The notes beneath the pieces are model-generated. The model worked only from the letters and a program-made list of their open reading frames with translations, ran no database searches and had not been told where the DNA came from. 5,504 bases of DNA, from assembly GCA_903959115.1 (NCBI GenBank), contig CAJBVU010000334.1:1-5504 (forward strand), given 5' to 3'. The stretch is from an uncultured Bacteroidota bacterium. Lineage in GTDB: Bacteria; Bacteroidota; Bacteroidia; NS11-12g; UBA955. The position numbers were made by a program, and so were the translations under genes. Of this stretch, positions 1-5,504 are shown in pieces; position 1 is the first letter of the stretch, and every line of letters begins with the position of its first letter.

Positions 1-16
1 ATCGCAATGATAAACA

Positions 17-538
17 ATGATGATTAGACGTGGAGATGCCAATGATGTAGCGCTTTTGCAGCGGATTGGCCGAAAAACTTTCGAGGATACTTTTGGAAAT
101 ACTTGCACCAAGGAAGACATGCGTGGGGTGCTGGAGCGATATTTTAATACGTCCCAATGCGAATCGGAGCTAAACGATCCCGCGGATAATTTTTACTTTT
201 TTGAGGAGCAGGGGATAGTAAAAGGATATATGCGCATCAATACTATTTATGGTTGTCCTTTAGAGGCGTTGAAGTCATTTAACCCAGTTGAGTTGGTTCG
301 ATTGTATGTTTTACATGAATATCACGGGATGGGTGTGGCTGATGAATTGATGAATTTCGCGGTTGCGTTTGCCAAAGGAAAGGGATACGATCGGATGTAT
401 TTATCGGTTTGGGAATACAACTTCCGGGCGCGCGGGTTTTACGAAAAACACGGTTTTGTAAATTCTGGCATTGAGAATGATTTTCCTTTAGGATCAACGC
501 CCCAAACAGATTTGTGGTTTGTGAAGCAATTGTCTTAG
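17..538 (+). CDS. GNAT-family N-acetyltransferase
   Basis: A 173-residue cytoplasmic protein of typical GNAT length, predicted to move an acetyl group from acetyl-CoA to an amine. The substrate cannot be read from the sequence. The acetyl-CoA-binding motif A is at about residues 92-112 (ELVRLYVLHEYHGMGVADEL). Its pyrophosphate loop is H103-G-M-G-V-A108, where the first position, usually Gln or Arg, is His. Motif B follows at about 129-148, with the WEYNFRARGFYEKHGF pattern (N135, A138, F141-Y142, G146-F147). That pattern resembles the polyamine-acetylating PaiA-type branch ('GVWExNxxAxxFYxkxGF'), but this is only a resemblance. Two adjacent ATG codons (17 and 20) could both start it; the second gives the common MIRR beginning. 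There is no Shine-Dalgarno sequence. The gene starts so near the window edge that its promoter or upstream operon partner is not visible. Confidence 0.9.
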   Translation: MMIRRGDANDVALLQRIGRKTFEDTFGNTCTKEDMRGVLERYFNTSQCESELNDPADNFYFFEEQGIVKGYMRINTIYGCPLEALKSFNPVELVRLYVLHEYHGMGVADELMNFAVAFAKGKGYDRMYLSVWEYNFRARGFYEKHGFVNSGIENDFPLGSTPQTDLWFVKQLS

Positions 539-656
539 GTTTGCTTTCAACAACGAAATTGCAAGAGACAATTTGGATCTTCTAGACCCCACAACGATTC
601 GCAACGCTAAAGACAAAGTCTATGACGACTATCCTATGATAATTCAATAATATAAA
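539..656. other. Intergenic spacer, no recognisable element
   Basis: 118 bp between the acetyltransferase and the small isomerase-like gene. I found no TAnnTTTG promoter element, no convincing terminator hairpin and no coding potential. The last part before 657 is A/T-rich, as is usual for leaders of this phylum. Confidence 0.5.
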
Positions 657-929
657 ATGATGAACAACAATATTTTAGCAATCTTTACGATTGCCACCGA
701 CAATTTACCTGATAATTTTCAGGAGATCATCAAGCACGAGCAGGAAGTGATTTCTGCGTGGAAAGCGGATGGGCTTATTGAGCATCTTTTTTTGCGCCCC
801 ACGAGAAATGGCGCTGTCATTGTATTTAAAGACGTTGATGAAGCGCGGGCCAAAGAGCTGATGGAGTCATTGCCACTGTATGAATTTGTGCAATCGGTGG
901 AGTATTTTCCGTTGATGAAGCAGTTTTAA
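657..929 (+). CDS. Small muconolactone-isomerase-like (dimeric alpha/beta-barrel) protein
   Basis: A complete 90-residue cytoplasmic protein without signal peptide or membrane segment. Its length and layout match the muconolactone delta-isomerase / YciI-like ferredoxin fold: a first strand (ILAIFTIA, residues 6-13), a long helix with the KHEQEVISAWKADG segment (26-39), strands around LFLRP (44-48) and GAVIVF (52-57), a second helix (DEARAKELMESL, 61-72), and the ending LPLYEFVQSVEYFPL (72-86). That ending resembles the 'LPLFPYMDIKVTPL' end of muconolactone isomerase. No aromatic degradation genes are nearby, so muconolactone isomerisation itself is unlikely. A general role as a small dimeric enzyme or ligand-binding protein is all that can be inferred. 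ATG codons at 657 and 660 are equally possible starts, behind an A/T-rich leader. It lies 118 bp after the acetyltransferase, too far to assume one operon. Confidence 0.75.
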   Translation: MMNNNILAIFTIATDNLPDNFQEIIKHEQEVISAWKADGLIEHLFLRPTRNGAVIVFKDVDEARAKELMESLPLYEFVQSVEYFPLMKQF

Positions 930-1003
930 CAATTTTACAGATTTTTCTTAAAGATCAGGGGCTCCATGAAAGTGGGGTCTGGGCTAGTTTAATAAATCTG
1001 ATA

Positions 1004-1035
1004 GAAAACAAAAAAGGCGACATTTCTGTCGCCTT
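1004..1035 (-). terminator. Rho-independent terminator of the tRNA-Asn gene
   Basis: The inverted repeat 1014-1022 / 1027-1035 (AAGGCGACA and TGTCGCCTT) forms a perfect 9-bp stem around the four-base loop 1023-1026. Read on the minus strand it is followed directly by a T-rich run (TTTTTGTTTT region, 1013 down to 1005). It therefore ends transcription of the tRNA gene that finishes nine bases earlier at 1044. On the plus strand the stem is followed only by TTGTCTAG, so termination of the plus gene ending at 929 would be weak at best. Confidence 0.85.
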
Positions 1036-1043
1036 GTCTAGTT

Positions 1044-1120
1044 TGGCTCCCTGAGCTGGACTCGAACCAGCGACCTATTGATTAACAGTCAATTGCTCTA
1101 ACCAGCTGAGCTATCAAGGA
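1044..1120 (-). tRNA. trnN: tRNA-Asn (anticodon GTT)
   Basis: A full cloverleaf reads on the minus strand from 1120. The acceptor stem TCCTTGA pairs with TCAGGGA (one G-U pair). The D arm is GCTC/GAGC around AGCTGGTTA. The anticodon stem ATTGA/TCAAT encloses the loop CTGTTAA, placing anticodon GTT at 1086-1084, which reads the Asn codons AAC and AAT. A five-base variable loop (AGGTC) and a T arm GCTGG-TTCGAGT-CCAGC follow. The discriminator base is G (1047) and the CCA end is encoded at 1046-1044. The gene is 77 nt with CCA. It stands alone, divergent from the sugar kinase and followed by its own terminator. Confidence 0.97.
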
Positions 1121-1238
1121 GTTTATATTGTAACAAGGTTGTCATTTTCATGCATAGCCTTGTCTCAATCGGAATGCAAAAATAGTACGAAACCACTTTC
1201 ATTTCAATACCTTTGTGGAAATTTTTTAAAATATCTTT
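1121..1238. promoter_or_regulatory. Divergent spacer with TACCTTTG -7 element for the sugar kinase
   Basis: This 118-bp spacer separates the tRNA-Asn 5' end from the kinase start and should hold promoters in both directions. On the plus strand TACCTTTG (1208-1215) is an exact match to the Bacteroidota -7 consensus TAnnTTTG. It would place the transcript start near 1222, giving a leader of about 17 nt. No TTG-type -33 element lies at the expected 19-21 bp upstream, so the assignment rests on the -7 element alone. I could not identify a clear promoter for the tRNA on the minus strand. Confidence 0.45.
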
Positions 1239-2150
1239 ATGAGCCTTCTTGTTATTGGATCTGTAGCGTTCGACGCAATCGACACTCCCTTTGGTAGTAC
1301 TGGTAAAATTGTTGGCGGAGCCGCCTCGTATATCTCATTGGCCACAACCCTTTTGCATGAAAATGTGGGGTTGGTTGCTGTAGTGGGTGAGGACTTTGAT
1401 TTCGACTTTGTAGACGATCTGAAACGTCGTGGAGTGGATACCGAAGGTTTGCAGGTGAAAGCCGGTGAAAAGTCGTTTTTCTGGCATGGTAAGTATCATA
1501 TGGACATGAATTCACGTGATACCTTAGTTACTGAACTCAATGTTTTGGGTGATTTTGACCCAATTATTCCTCAAACTTGGCAACAACCTGATTATGTGAT
1601 GCTCGGTAATTTGAGTCCACAAGTTCAAATGACCACCCTAGAGCGATTAACGCAAAAGCCAAAATTGGTTGTGTTGGATACAATGAACTTTTGGATGGAT
1701 ATCGCCTTGGATGATTTGAAAGCGGTATTAAAGAAAGTGGATGTACTTACCATCAATGATGAAGAAGCGCGTCAATTAAGCGGTGAATACAGTTTGGTAA
1801 AGGCCGCCCGCGTGATTCGTGCCATGGGTCCTAATACCTTAATCATCAAAAAAGGGGAACACGGTGCGCTATTGTTTGGCGGAAACGATGAGATTTTCTT
1901 CTGCCCTGCATTACCACTAGAAGATGTATTCGATCCAACCGGTGCTGGCGATACGTTTGCCGGTGGTTTCGTTGGCTATTTGGCTAGCGTAGGTCGTACA
2001 GATTTTGAAGCAATGAAAATGGCTATCGTATATGGTAGTGCCATGGCTAGTTTCTGCGTGGAACAGTTCGGTACCACCAAATTGGCATCAATCACTCGTG
2101 AAGAACTTAACGGACGCTTGGCCCAATTCAAGGCCCTGATGTCGGTTTGA
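1239..2150 (+). CDS. PfkB/ribokinase-family sugar kinase
   Basis: A complete 303-residue cytoplasmic kinase, the usual length for the PfkB family, which phosphorylates sugars or nucleosides with ATP. The N-terminal strand LLVIGSVAFDAID (residues 3-15) and the glycine-rich VGGAAS (25-30) form the substrate-side half. NDEEA (173-177) matches the family's 'NxxE' metal/phosphate-binding region. KKGEHGA (204-210) and the signature DPTGAGDTFAGGF (232-244) complete the ATP and anion-hole site, with D238 as the expected catalytic base. The exact substrate cannot be assigned: motifs specific to ribokinase, fructokinase or adenosine kinase are not evident. The ATG at 1239 fits because the first strand begins right after it. 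The leader is A/T-rich without a Shine-Dalgarno sequence, and a TACCTTTG element lies 23 bp upstream. The gene converges on the GH13 gene with one base between the stop codons. Confidence 0.92.
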   Translation: MSLLVIGSVAFDAIDTPFGSTGKIVGGAASYISLATTLLHENVGLVAVVGEDFDFDFVDDLKRRGVDTEGLQVKAGEKSFFWHGKYHMDMNSRDTLVTELNVLGDFDPIIPQTWQQPDYVMLGNLSPQVQMTTLERLTQKPKLVVLDTMNFWMDIALDDLKAVLKKVDVLTINDEEARQLSGEYSLVKAARVIRAMGPNTLIIKKGEHGALLFGGNDEIFFCPALPLEDVFDPTGAGDTFAGGFVGYLASVGRTDFEAMKMAIVYGSAMASFCVEQFGTTKLASITREELNGRLAQFKALMSV

Positions 2151-2151
2151 T

Positions 2152-4047
2152 TTATTTGATCAACTCAAATACATAACTTCCCTTTGGCGCCAAGGTCAAT
2201 TTTTCCTTGATCGGCGTCACTTCCCCCGTTTGAATATTCTTGAGTTTAGTATAACCTTGGGTCATTTCGGCAAAGCGCGACATCGCAATTTCAGTTGAGG
2301 ATTCGGCTTGACTTAAAACGATCATCATGCGTTGGGTTTCGGTATGTCGGAAATAAGTATAGACTCCGTTGATACCTGAATATTGGGTGGTTTGGCCGAT
2401 GCCTAATGCGGGGTAACTCACTCGCGCTTTGTTGAGTGTCTGCATCCATTTCCAGGCCTCATTCTCTTTCGATGTGCGTCCTTTGGGTGTAAACTTATTC
2501 ACGGGATCGCCGGGCCATCCGCCAGGAAAATCGAATCGAACATACGCATCGGATTTTTCCGTTTTTCCCGTCATCAAAATTTCAGTACCATAATAAATAC
2601 AGGGCAATCCTCTGGTGGTTAGCAATAAAGTGATGCCTCTCTTCCATGCGTCGATGTCTTCGTTGGCGATCGAATAGAATCGAGAAATATCGTGGTTATC
2701 CAAGAAAGTACAATTCTTATAAGGGTCTTGGTACAAGAAATCTTCGCTCTGTGTGATGTACACGCGGTTTAGCCCTTCCGTCCATCCAAATGGCTTAGAA
2801 CACGCTTCTTGAAAGGCCCAGCACATCGAAAAATCGGTAACGCCGGGGAGTTTGTTCTTTTCAAATCCTTTGATGTTGTTCTTGACGAAGGTGGCTTGGG
2901 TGGTGGTGTGGTTGACCCAGGTTTCGCCAAAAATGGTGAGGTAGGGGTATTCCGATAGCAGCACATCCATCAAATGATTCATGTAGTTTTGGTCGGGGTA
3001 AGGATAGGTGTCGATACGATAGCCCGAAAGATTGGCCACTTCAATCCACCATAGATATAGTTGATCGAGATAGGTGGCGATGTGTGGGTTTTTCTGATTG
3101 TAATCTGGCATCGTAGTAACAAACCAGCCATCAACGTTTAGTGCGCGTTCTGAAGGAGCGGCATGAGGATCGGCCACGGTAGGAGCGCGGAAATTGGTCT
3201 GAACGTAGGTGTCTTTGTAGTTAAACCAGCCCGTATCGAAGTATTGGTTCATCCAATGTTTATCGCCCACATGGTTAGGGATAATGTCCATGACCATTTT
3301 GAGTCCTTTGCGTTTCATTTCGCTGCAGAGCTCGATGTATTCTTTATTACTGCCAAATCGCGGATCGATTTCGTAATTGTCTGTGATGGCATAACCGTGG
3401 AAACTCTCTTCGGGTTGGTCGTTCGTCTGAACGGGGTTTAGCCACAATGCGGTAACACCCAGGTCTTTGAGGTAATCCAATTTCGATTTTACGCCTGCGA
3501 GATCGCCGCCATGCCTCGACTTTAATCCGCCGCGATCCACTTTCACGCGGTATTGCATATTCTCATTGTCGTTGTCGTTCTCTCCATTGCAAAACCGATC
3601 GGGAAAGATGAGGTAAGTGACATCGTTCGGCGTAAGACCTGCCGCTTGTTGTTCTTTGCTGCGTTTGGCTTTGAGTTCGTAGTTGAGGGTATAGCTACTA
3701 AGTGCTTTACTGCGTTTTTCTTTGGGTTCGATGTTAAATGTGAGAATCCCAGCGGCGGTGTTGGGTTGGATATTTAGTCGAATATAGCAAACATCGTTGT
3801 TGGCACTCGGTTTCACGGTATCCATGAAAACTCCTGGGTAGGGTGCTAGAGAAATTTTGAACTGTTGAATGTTCTCTGCGTGTAAAATAATTTCTAAGTT
3901 TGGGTTTTGAAAGCCGACATACCAATGGGGAGGGGTAATGTGGTATACGTTTTTTCGGGGGGGCATTAGCCGATTATACGCTGAGATATTCGGGATGATT
4001 ACTGTAAATAATGCAGTAAGAAATAAGGCTTTAATGGGTTTTAACAT
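2152..4047 (-). CDS. Exported GH13 alpha-glucan hydrolase, cyclomaltodextrinase/neopullulanase type
   Basis: A complete 631-residue enzyme predicted to hydrolyse alpha-1,4 (possibly also alpha-1,6) bonds in maltodextrins or cyclodextrins. Residues 1-23 form a signal peptide (Lys at 3 and 6, hydrophobic ALFLTALFTVIIP, likely cut after A23). There is no lipobox Cys, so a soluble periplasmic location is inferred. About 30-125 is a cyclomaltodextrinase-type N-terminal beta domain (PPHWYVGFQNPNLEI, 39-53). The (beta/alpha)8 domain follows: YLIFPDRF (145-152), HGGDLAGVKSKLDYLKDLG (179-197), region I DIIPNH (254-259), region V MPDYN (313-317), region II GYRIDTYPY (342-350, nucleophile D346), region III FGETW (373-377, acid E375) and region IV FLDNHD (448-453, D453). 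All three catalytic acids are present. A C-terminal beta domain starts near 550. SusA of Bacteroides is a close functional model with similar length, but orthology is not shown. It is divergent from the secreted repeat protein. Confidence 0.93.
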   Translation of the reverse strand: MLKPIKALFLTALFTVIIPNISAYNRLMPPRKNVYHITPPHWYVGFQNPNLEIILHAENIQQFKISLAPYPGVFMDTVKPSANNDVCYIRLNIQPNTAAGILTFNIEPKEKRSKALSSYTLNYELKAKRSKEQQAAGLTPNDVTYLIFPDRFCNGENDNDNENMQYRVKVDRGGLKSRHGGDLAGVKSKLDYLKDLGVTALWLNPVQTNDQPEESFHGYAITDNYEIDPRFGSNKEYIELCSEMKRKGLKMVMDIIPNHVGDKHWMNQYFDTGWFNYKDTYVQTNFRAPTVADPHAAPSERALNVDGWFVTTMPDYNQKNPHIATYLDQLYLWWIEVANLSGYRIDTYPYPDQNYMNHLMDVLLSEYPYLTIFGETWVNHTTTQATFVKNNIKGFEKNKLPGVTDFSMCWAFQEACSKPFGWTEGLNRVYITQSEDFLYQDPYKNCTFLDNHDISRFYSIANEDIDAWKRGITLLLTTRGLPCIYYGTEILMTGKTEKSDAYVRFDFPGGWPGDPVNKFTPKGRTSKENEAWKWMQTLNKARVSYPALGIGQTTQYSGINGVYTYFRHTETQRMMIVLSQAESSTEIAMSRFAEMTQGYTKLKNIQTGEVTPIKEKLTLAPKGSYVFELIK

Positions 4048-4147
4048 CTAGTATACAAAGAAAGTGGAAATTTTTTAGAAAAAGGTTATTGTCACTTTGA
4101 CACTTTTTTATTTATCTTTACGGCGGAAATATAAAATTAACATAAAG
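4048..4147. promoter_or_regulatory. Shared divergent promoter region of the GH13 enzyme and repeat protein
   Basis: This 100-bp A/T-rich spacer separates the two start codons. For the plus gene, TTG (4089-4091) and TATCTTTA (4113-4120) are separated by 21 bp, close to the Bacteroidota -33/-7 arrangement. The last base of the -7 element deviates from TAnnTTTG. The transcript would start near 4126, with a leader of about 22 nt and no Shine-Dalgarno sequence. For the GH13 gene the best minus-strand candidate is TTTCTTTG (4063-4056), with one mismatch, but it is almost too close to the start codon and has no -33 partner. The palindrome at 4090-4102 lies between the two elements of the plus promoter. 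Confidence 0.5.
4090..4102. promoter_or_regulatory. Possible operator palindrome TGTCA-CTT-TGACA
   Basis: Two perfect 5-base inverted arms (4090-4094 and 4098-4102) surround three bases, between the -33 and -7 candidates of the plus gene. The hexamer CACTTT also occurs twice, at 4093-4098 and 4101-4106. The position would suit a repressor or activator controlling both divergent genes. Arms this short can arise by chance, and no regulator gene is in the window. Confidence 0.25.
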
Positions 4148-5504
4148 ATGAAAAAAATTTACTCTCTTATTGCCTTGGTTGCACTATCGAGTGCGGCCAT
4201 TGCGCAGACTGTGAAGGTTACCTTTAGGGTAAACATGCAGAATGTAGCGGTAGGTCCAAAAGGAATTCGCATTGCGGGTGACTTGCAGGCTGATGCTGGA
4301 ATTGGTAGTAACTGGACGCCTGGTGCAACAGGTAACACATTAACTGCCACTGGTTCGGGTTATGTGTATTCAATTCAATTGACGTTGAAGGCGAGCACTA
4401 GCTATTCGTACAAGTACATTAATGGTGACGCTTGGGGTATGCCCGATGAGTCGTCTGATCGTAAATTGACAACTGGAACTACGGATCAGGTGTTGGACGT
4501 TTATTGTTTCAACGACATGACAGGTGACTGTGCTGCTCCTAAGGCTGGAACTCAGCGTGTGGTTTTCCAAGTGGAAATGAAAAACGAAGATGTTTCTGCG
4601 GATGGTGTTCGCGTTGCGGGTAACTACCAAAAAGCGGCTGGAATGGCTGGTGATTGGAATCCAGGAAACGACACTGCGAAATGTACTCAAGTTGGAACGG
4701 TTTACACGTTGGTGAAATTTGTTCCTGATGGAAGTTACAGTTTCAAGTACGTAAATGGTAAGTCTGGTTGGGAGTCTGTGTCCCCCGACAGATCATTTAC
4801 TGTGTCTGGTGCGGGTGTTGTAAACCCTTTGAATTGTTTCAGCAAAACTGATACTTGTGCTACAGTTCCTAAGTACAAGCGTGATGTTACCTTCATGGTA
4901 GTAGACGGTAATTATCAGAATTCTTTCAAATTATCTAATGTTAAGTTCAAAGGTAATTTCTCTAGCTGGTCTGATTTCGTAGCCAACGACAGTGGTCTTC
5001 GTGGCGATGTAAAAGCAGATGATGGTATTTGGACTGCGAAGTATCCTCAAGTTAAGACTGGTTCTTACGAGTGGGGTGCTACAGCGGGTGCTGCGGGTAA
5101 CTGGATCATCAAAGGCCCTAACCGTACTTTTAATTTGAACTATACCAATGGTGCAATTACAGGTGATACAGTTTACACAATTCCTAAGTTGGGTGCATTG
5201 TTGAACGTAACTTTCTCTGTTGATATGTCTGATACGATTGTTTCTGCTGATGGTGTTTGGGTTGCGGGTAATTTCCAGCCTTACATGGATACAGCTCAAA
5301 CTGAGTGGAAGTTTAACAAAATCAAGTTGAAAGATATGGGCAATGGCATTTGGTCAGTGACTCTTAAAATCTGGGCTCAGAAATATCAGTTCCGTTTCGC
5401 CAATGGTTTGTCAACTGGTGACGATAGCTATAGCGAAAAGAACTTGAAGGCTGCTTGTGGTGAGATGAATGGTTACAACAAGTATGACCGTGTGTTTGAT
5501 ATTG
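4148..5504 (+). CDS. Secreted multi-domain beta-sandwich repeat protein, probably glucan-related (3' partial)
   Basis: The open frame runs 452 codons from ATG 4148 to the window edge without a stop, so the C-terminus is missing. Residues 1-19 are a signal peptide (K2-K3, hydrophobic core, AIA cut before Q20). The rest is a series of about 100-115-residue modules: 21-122, 135-232, 243-345 and 349 onward. Modules 1, 2 and 4 share VTFRVNM-like starts, a DGVRVAGN-like strand and a YKYING-type segment (88-93, 199-204). This is the module I know from secreted or sorted Bacteroidota proteins, often with amylases, and it resembles starch-binding CBM20/CBM48 folds. No catalytic domain is seen so far. 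Glucan binding is inferred from the fold and the divergent GH13 neighbour. A type IX sorting domain may follow beyond the window. Codons are strongly biased to GGT, GTT, GCT and AAG, which hints at high expression. Confidence 0.85.
   Translation, partial: MKKIYSLIALVALSSAAIAQTVKVTFRVNMQNVAVGPKGIRIAGDLQADAGIGSNWTPGATGNTLTATGSGYVYSIQLTLKASTSYSYKYINGDAWGMPDESSDRKLTTGTTDQVLDVYCFNDMTGDCAAPKAGTQRVVFQVEMKNEDVSADGVRVAGNYQKAAGMAGDWNPGNDTAKCTQVGTVYTLVKFVPDGSYSFKYVNGKSGWESVSPDRSFTVSGAGVVNPLNCFSKTDTCATVPKYKRDVTFMVVDGNYQNSFKLSNVKFKGNFSSWSDFVANDSGLRGDVKADDGIWTAKYPQVKTGSYEWGATAGAAGNWIIKGPNRTFNLNYTNGAITGDTVYTIPKLGALLNVTFSVDMSDTIVSADGVWVAGNFQPYMDTAQTEWKFNKIKLKDMGNGIWSVTLKIWAQKYQFRFANGLSTGDDSYSEKNLKAACGEMNGYNKYDRVFDI
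4208..5504 (+). repeat. Tandem protein-level modules in the secreted protein
   Basis: Four successive modules are encoded at about 4208-4513, 4550-4843, 4874-5182 and 5192 to the edge. Modules 2 and 4 are similar even at DNA level: 4592-4630 and 5240-5278 agree at about 33 of 39 bases, covering VSADGVRVAGNYQ against VSADGVWVAGNFQ. Module 1 is more distant (GPKGIRIAGDLQ, residues 36-47). Module 3 keeps the VTF start but replaces the VAGN strand with VKFKGNFSSW (265-274) and a DDGIWTA turn (291-297). Modules 1 and 2 each end with a cysteine pair (C120/C128 and C230/C237), possibly a disulfide. Boundaries are approximate. Confidence 0.7.

Noticed and set aside
584..980. Inverted 9-mer AGACCCCAC (584-592) and GTGGGGTCT (972-980) flanking the small isomerase-like gene
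   Set aside because: A 9-base match within about 400 bp of sequence is expected by chance, and there are no target-site duplications or transposase, so it is not evidence of a mobile unit.
1044..1120. tRNA-Asn gene as an integration (att) site of an element
   Set aside because: No integrase gene and no repeat of the tRNA 3' end were seen elsewhere in the window; the neighbours look like ordinary chromosomal genes.
1133..1163. Inverted ACAAGG / CCTTGT between the tRNA and the kinase
   Set aside because: Arms of six bases with a 19-base gap; too short and too widely spaced to support an operator or terminator.
2182..2204. Palindrome around TTGGCGCCAA followed by TCAATTTTT, as a possible kinase terminator
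   Set aside because: With a realistic loop the stem is only five pairs including one G-U, the T-run starts four bases later, and the site lies in the GH13 coding sequence. Too weak to call.
3163..3441. Open frame of 92 codons on the plus strand inside the GH13 gene, and another at 3553-3777
   Set aside because: Both lie fully antisense to a well-supported GH13 coding sequence, have no recognisable domains and no promoter; they are shadows of the real gene.
4159..5299. Three minus-strand open frames (4159-4350, 4370-4690, 4931-5299)
   Set aside because: They overlap the plus-strand secreted repeat protein, which has a signal peptide, conserved modules and consistent codon bias. The minus frames are low-complexity shadows.

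Overview
The window looks like chromosomal DNA of a Bacteroidota bacterium. Three things suggest this. Start codons sit behind A/T-rich leaders without Shine-Dalgarno sequences. Two upstream regions carry TAnnTTTG-like -7 elements, the promoter type of this phylum. The right-hand gene encodes a secreted protein of tandem 'VTFxVxM...DGVxVAGNxQ' modules, which I know from surface or secreted proteins of Bacteroidota. Genus-level placement is not possible from the sequence.

Left part (1-1120): a GNAT-family N-acetyltransferase (17-538, +) is followed after 118 bp by a 90-residue muconolactone-isomerase-like small protein (657-929, +). An Asn tRNA gene with a GTT anticodon and encoded CCA lies on the minus strand (1044-1120), followed in its direction by a clear hairpin plus T-run terminator (1004-1035).

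Middle part (1121-2150): a 118-bp spacer with a TACCTTTG element leads into a complete PfkB-family sugar kinase (1239-2150, +). Its stop codon lies one base from the stop of the convergent gene on the other strand.

Right part (2152-5504): an exported GH13 enzyme of the cyclomaltodextrinase/neopullulanase type (2152-4047, -) is divergent from a large secreted beta-sandwich repeat protein (4148 to beyond the window, +). They share a 100-bp regulatory spacer holding a promoter candidate for the plus gene and a small palindrome. The inferred joint role is alpha-glucan use: the repeat protein would be secreted or surface-exposed, and the GH13 enzyme would cut oligosaccharides in the periplasm. The PfkB kinase could act on a sugar in the cytoplasm, but nothing in the sequence ties it to this pair. 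No SusC/SusD-like transporter or regulator lies within the window.

I see no mobile element, CRISPR array, phage gene or clearly novel system. The most informative points are the intermediate GH13 region V motif, the divergent third module in the repeat protein, and the organisation of the shared promoter region.
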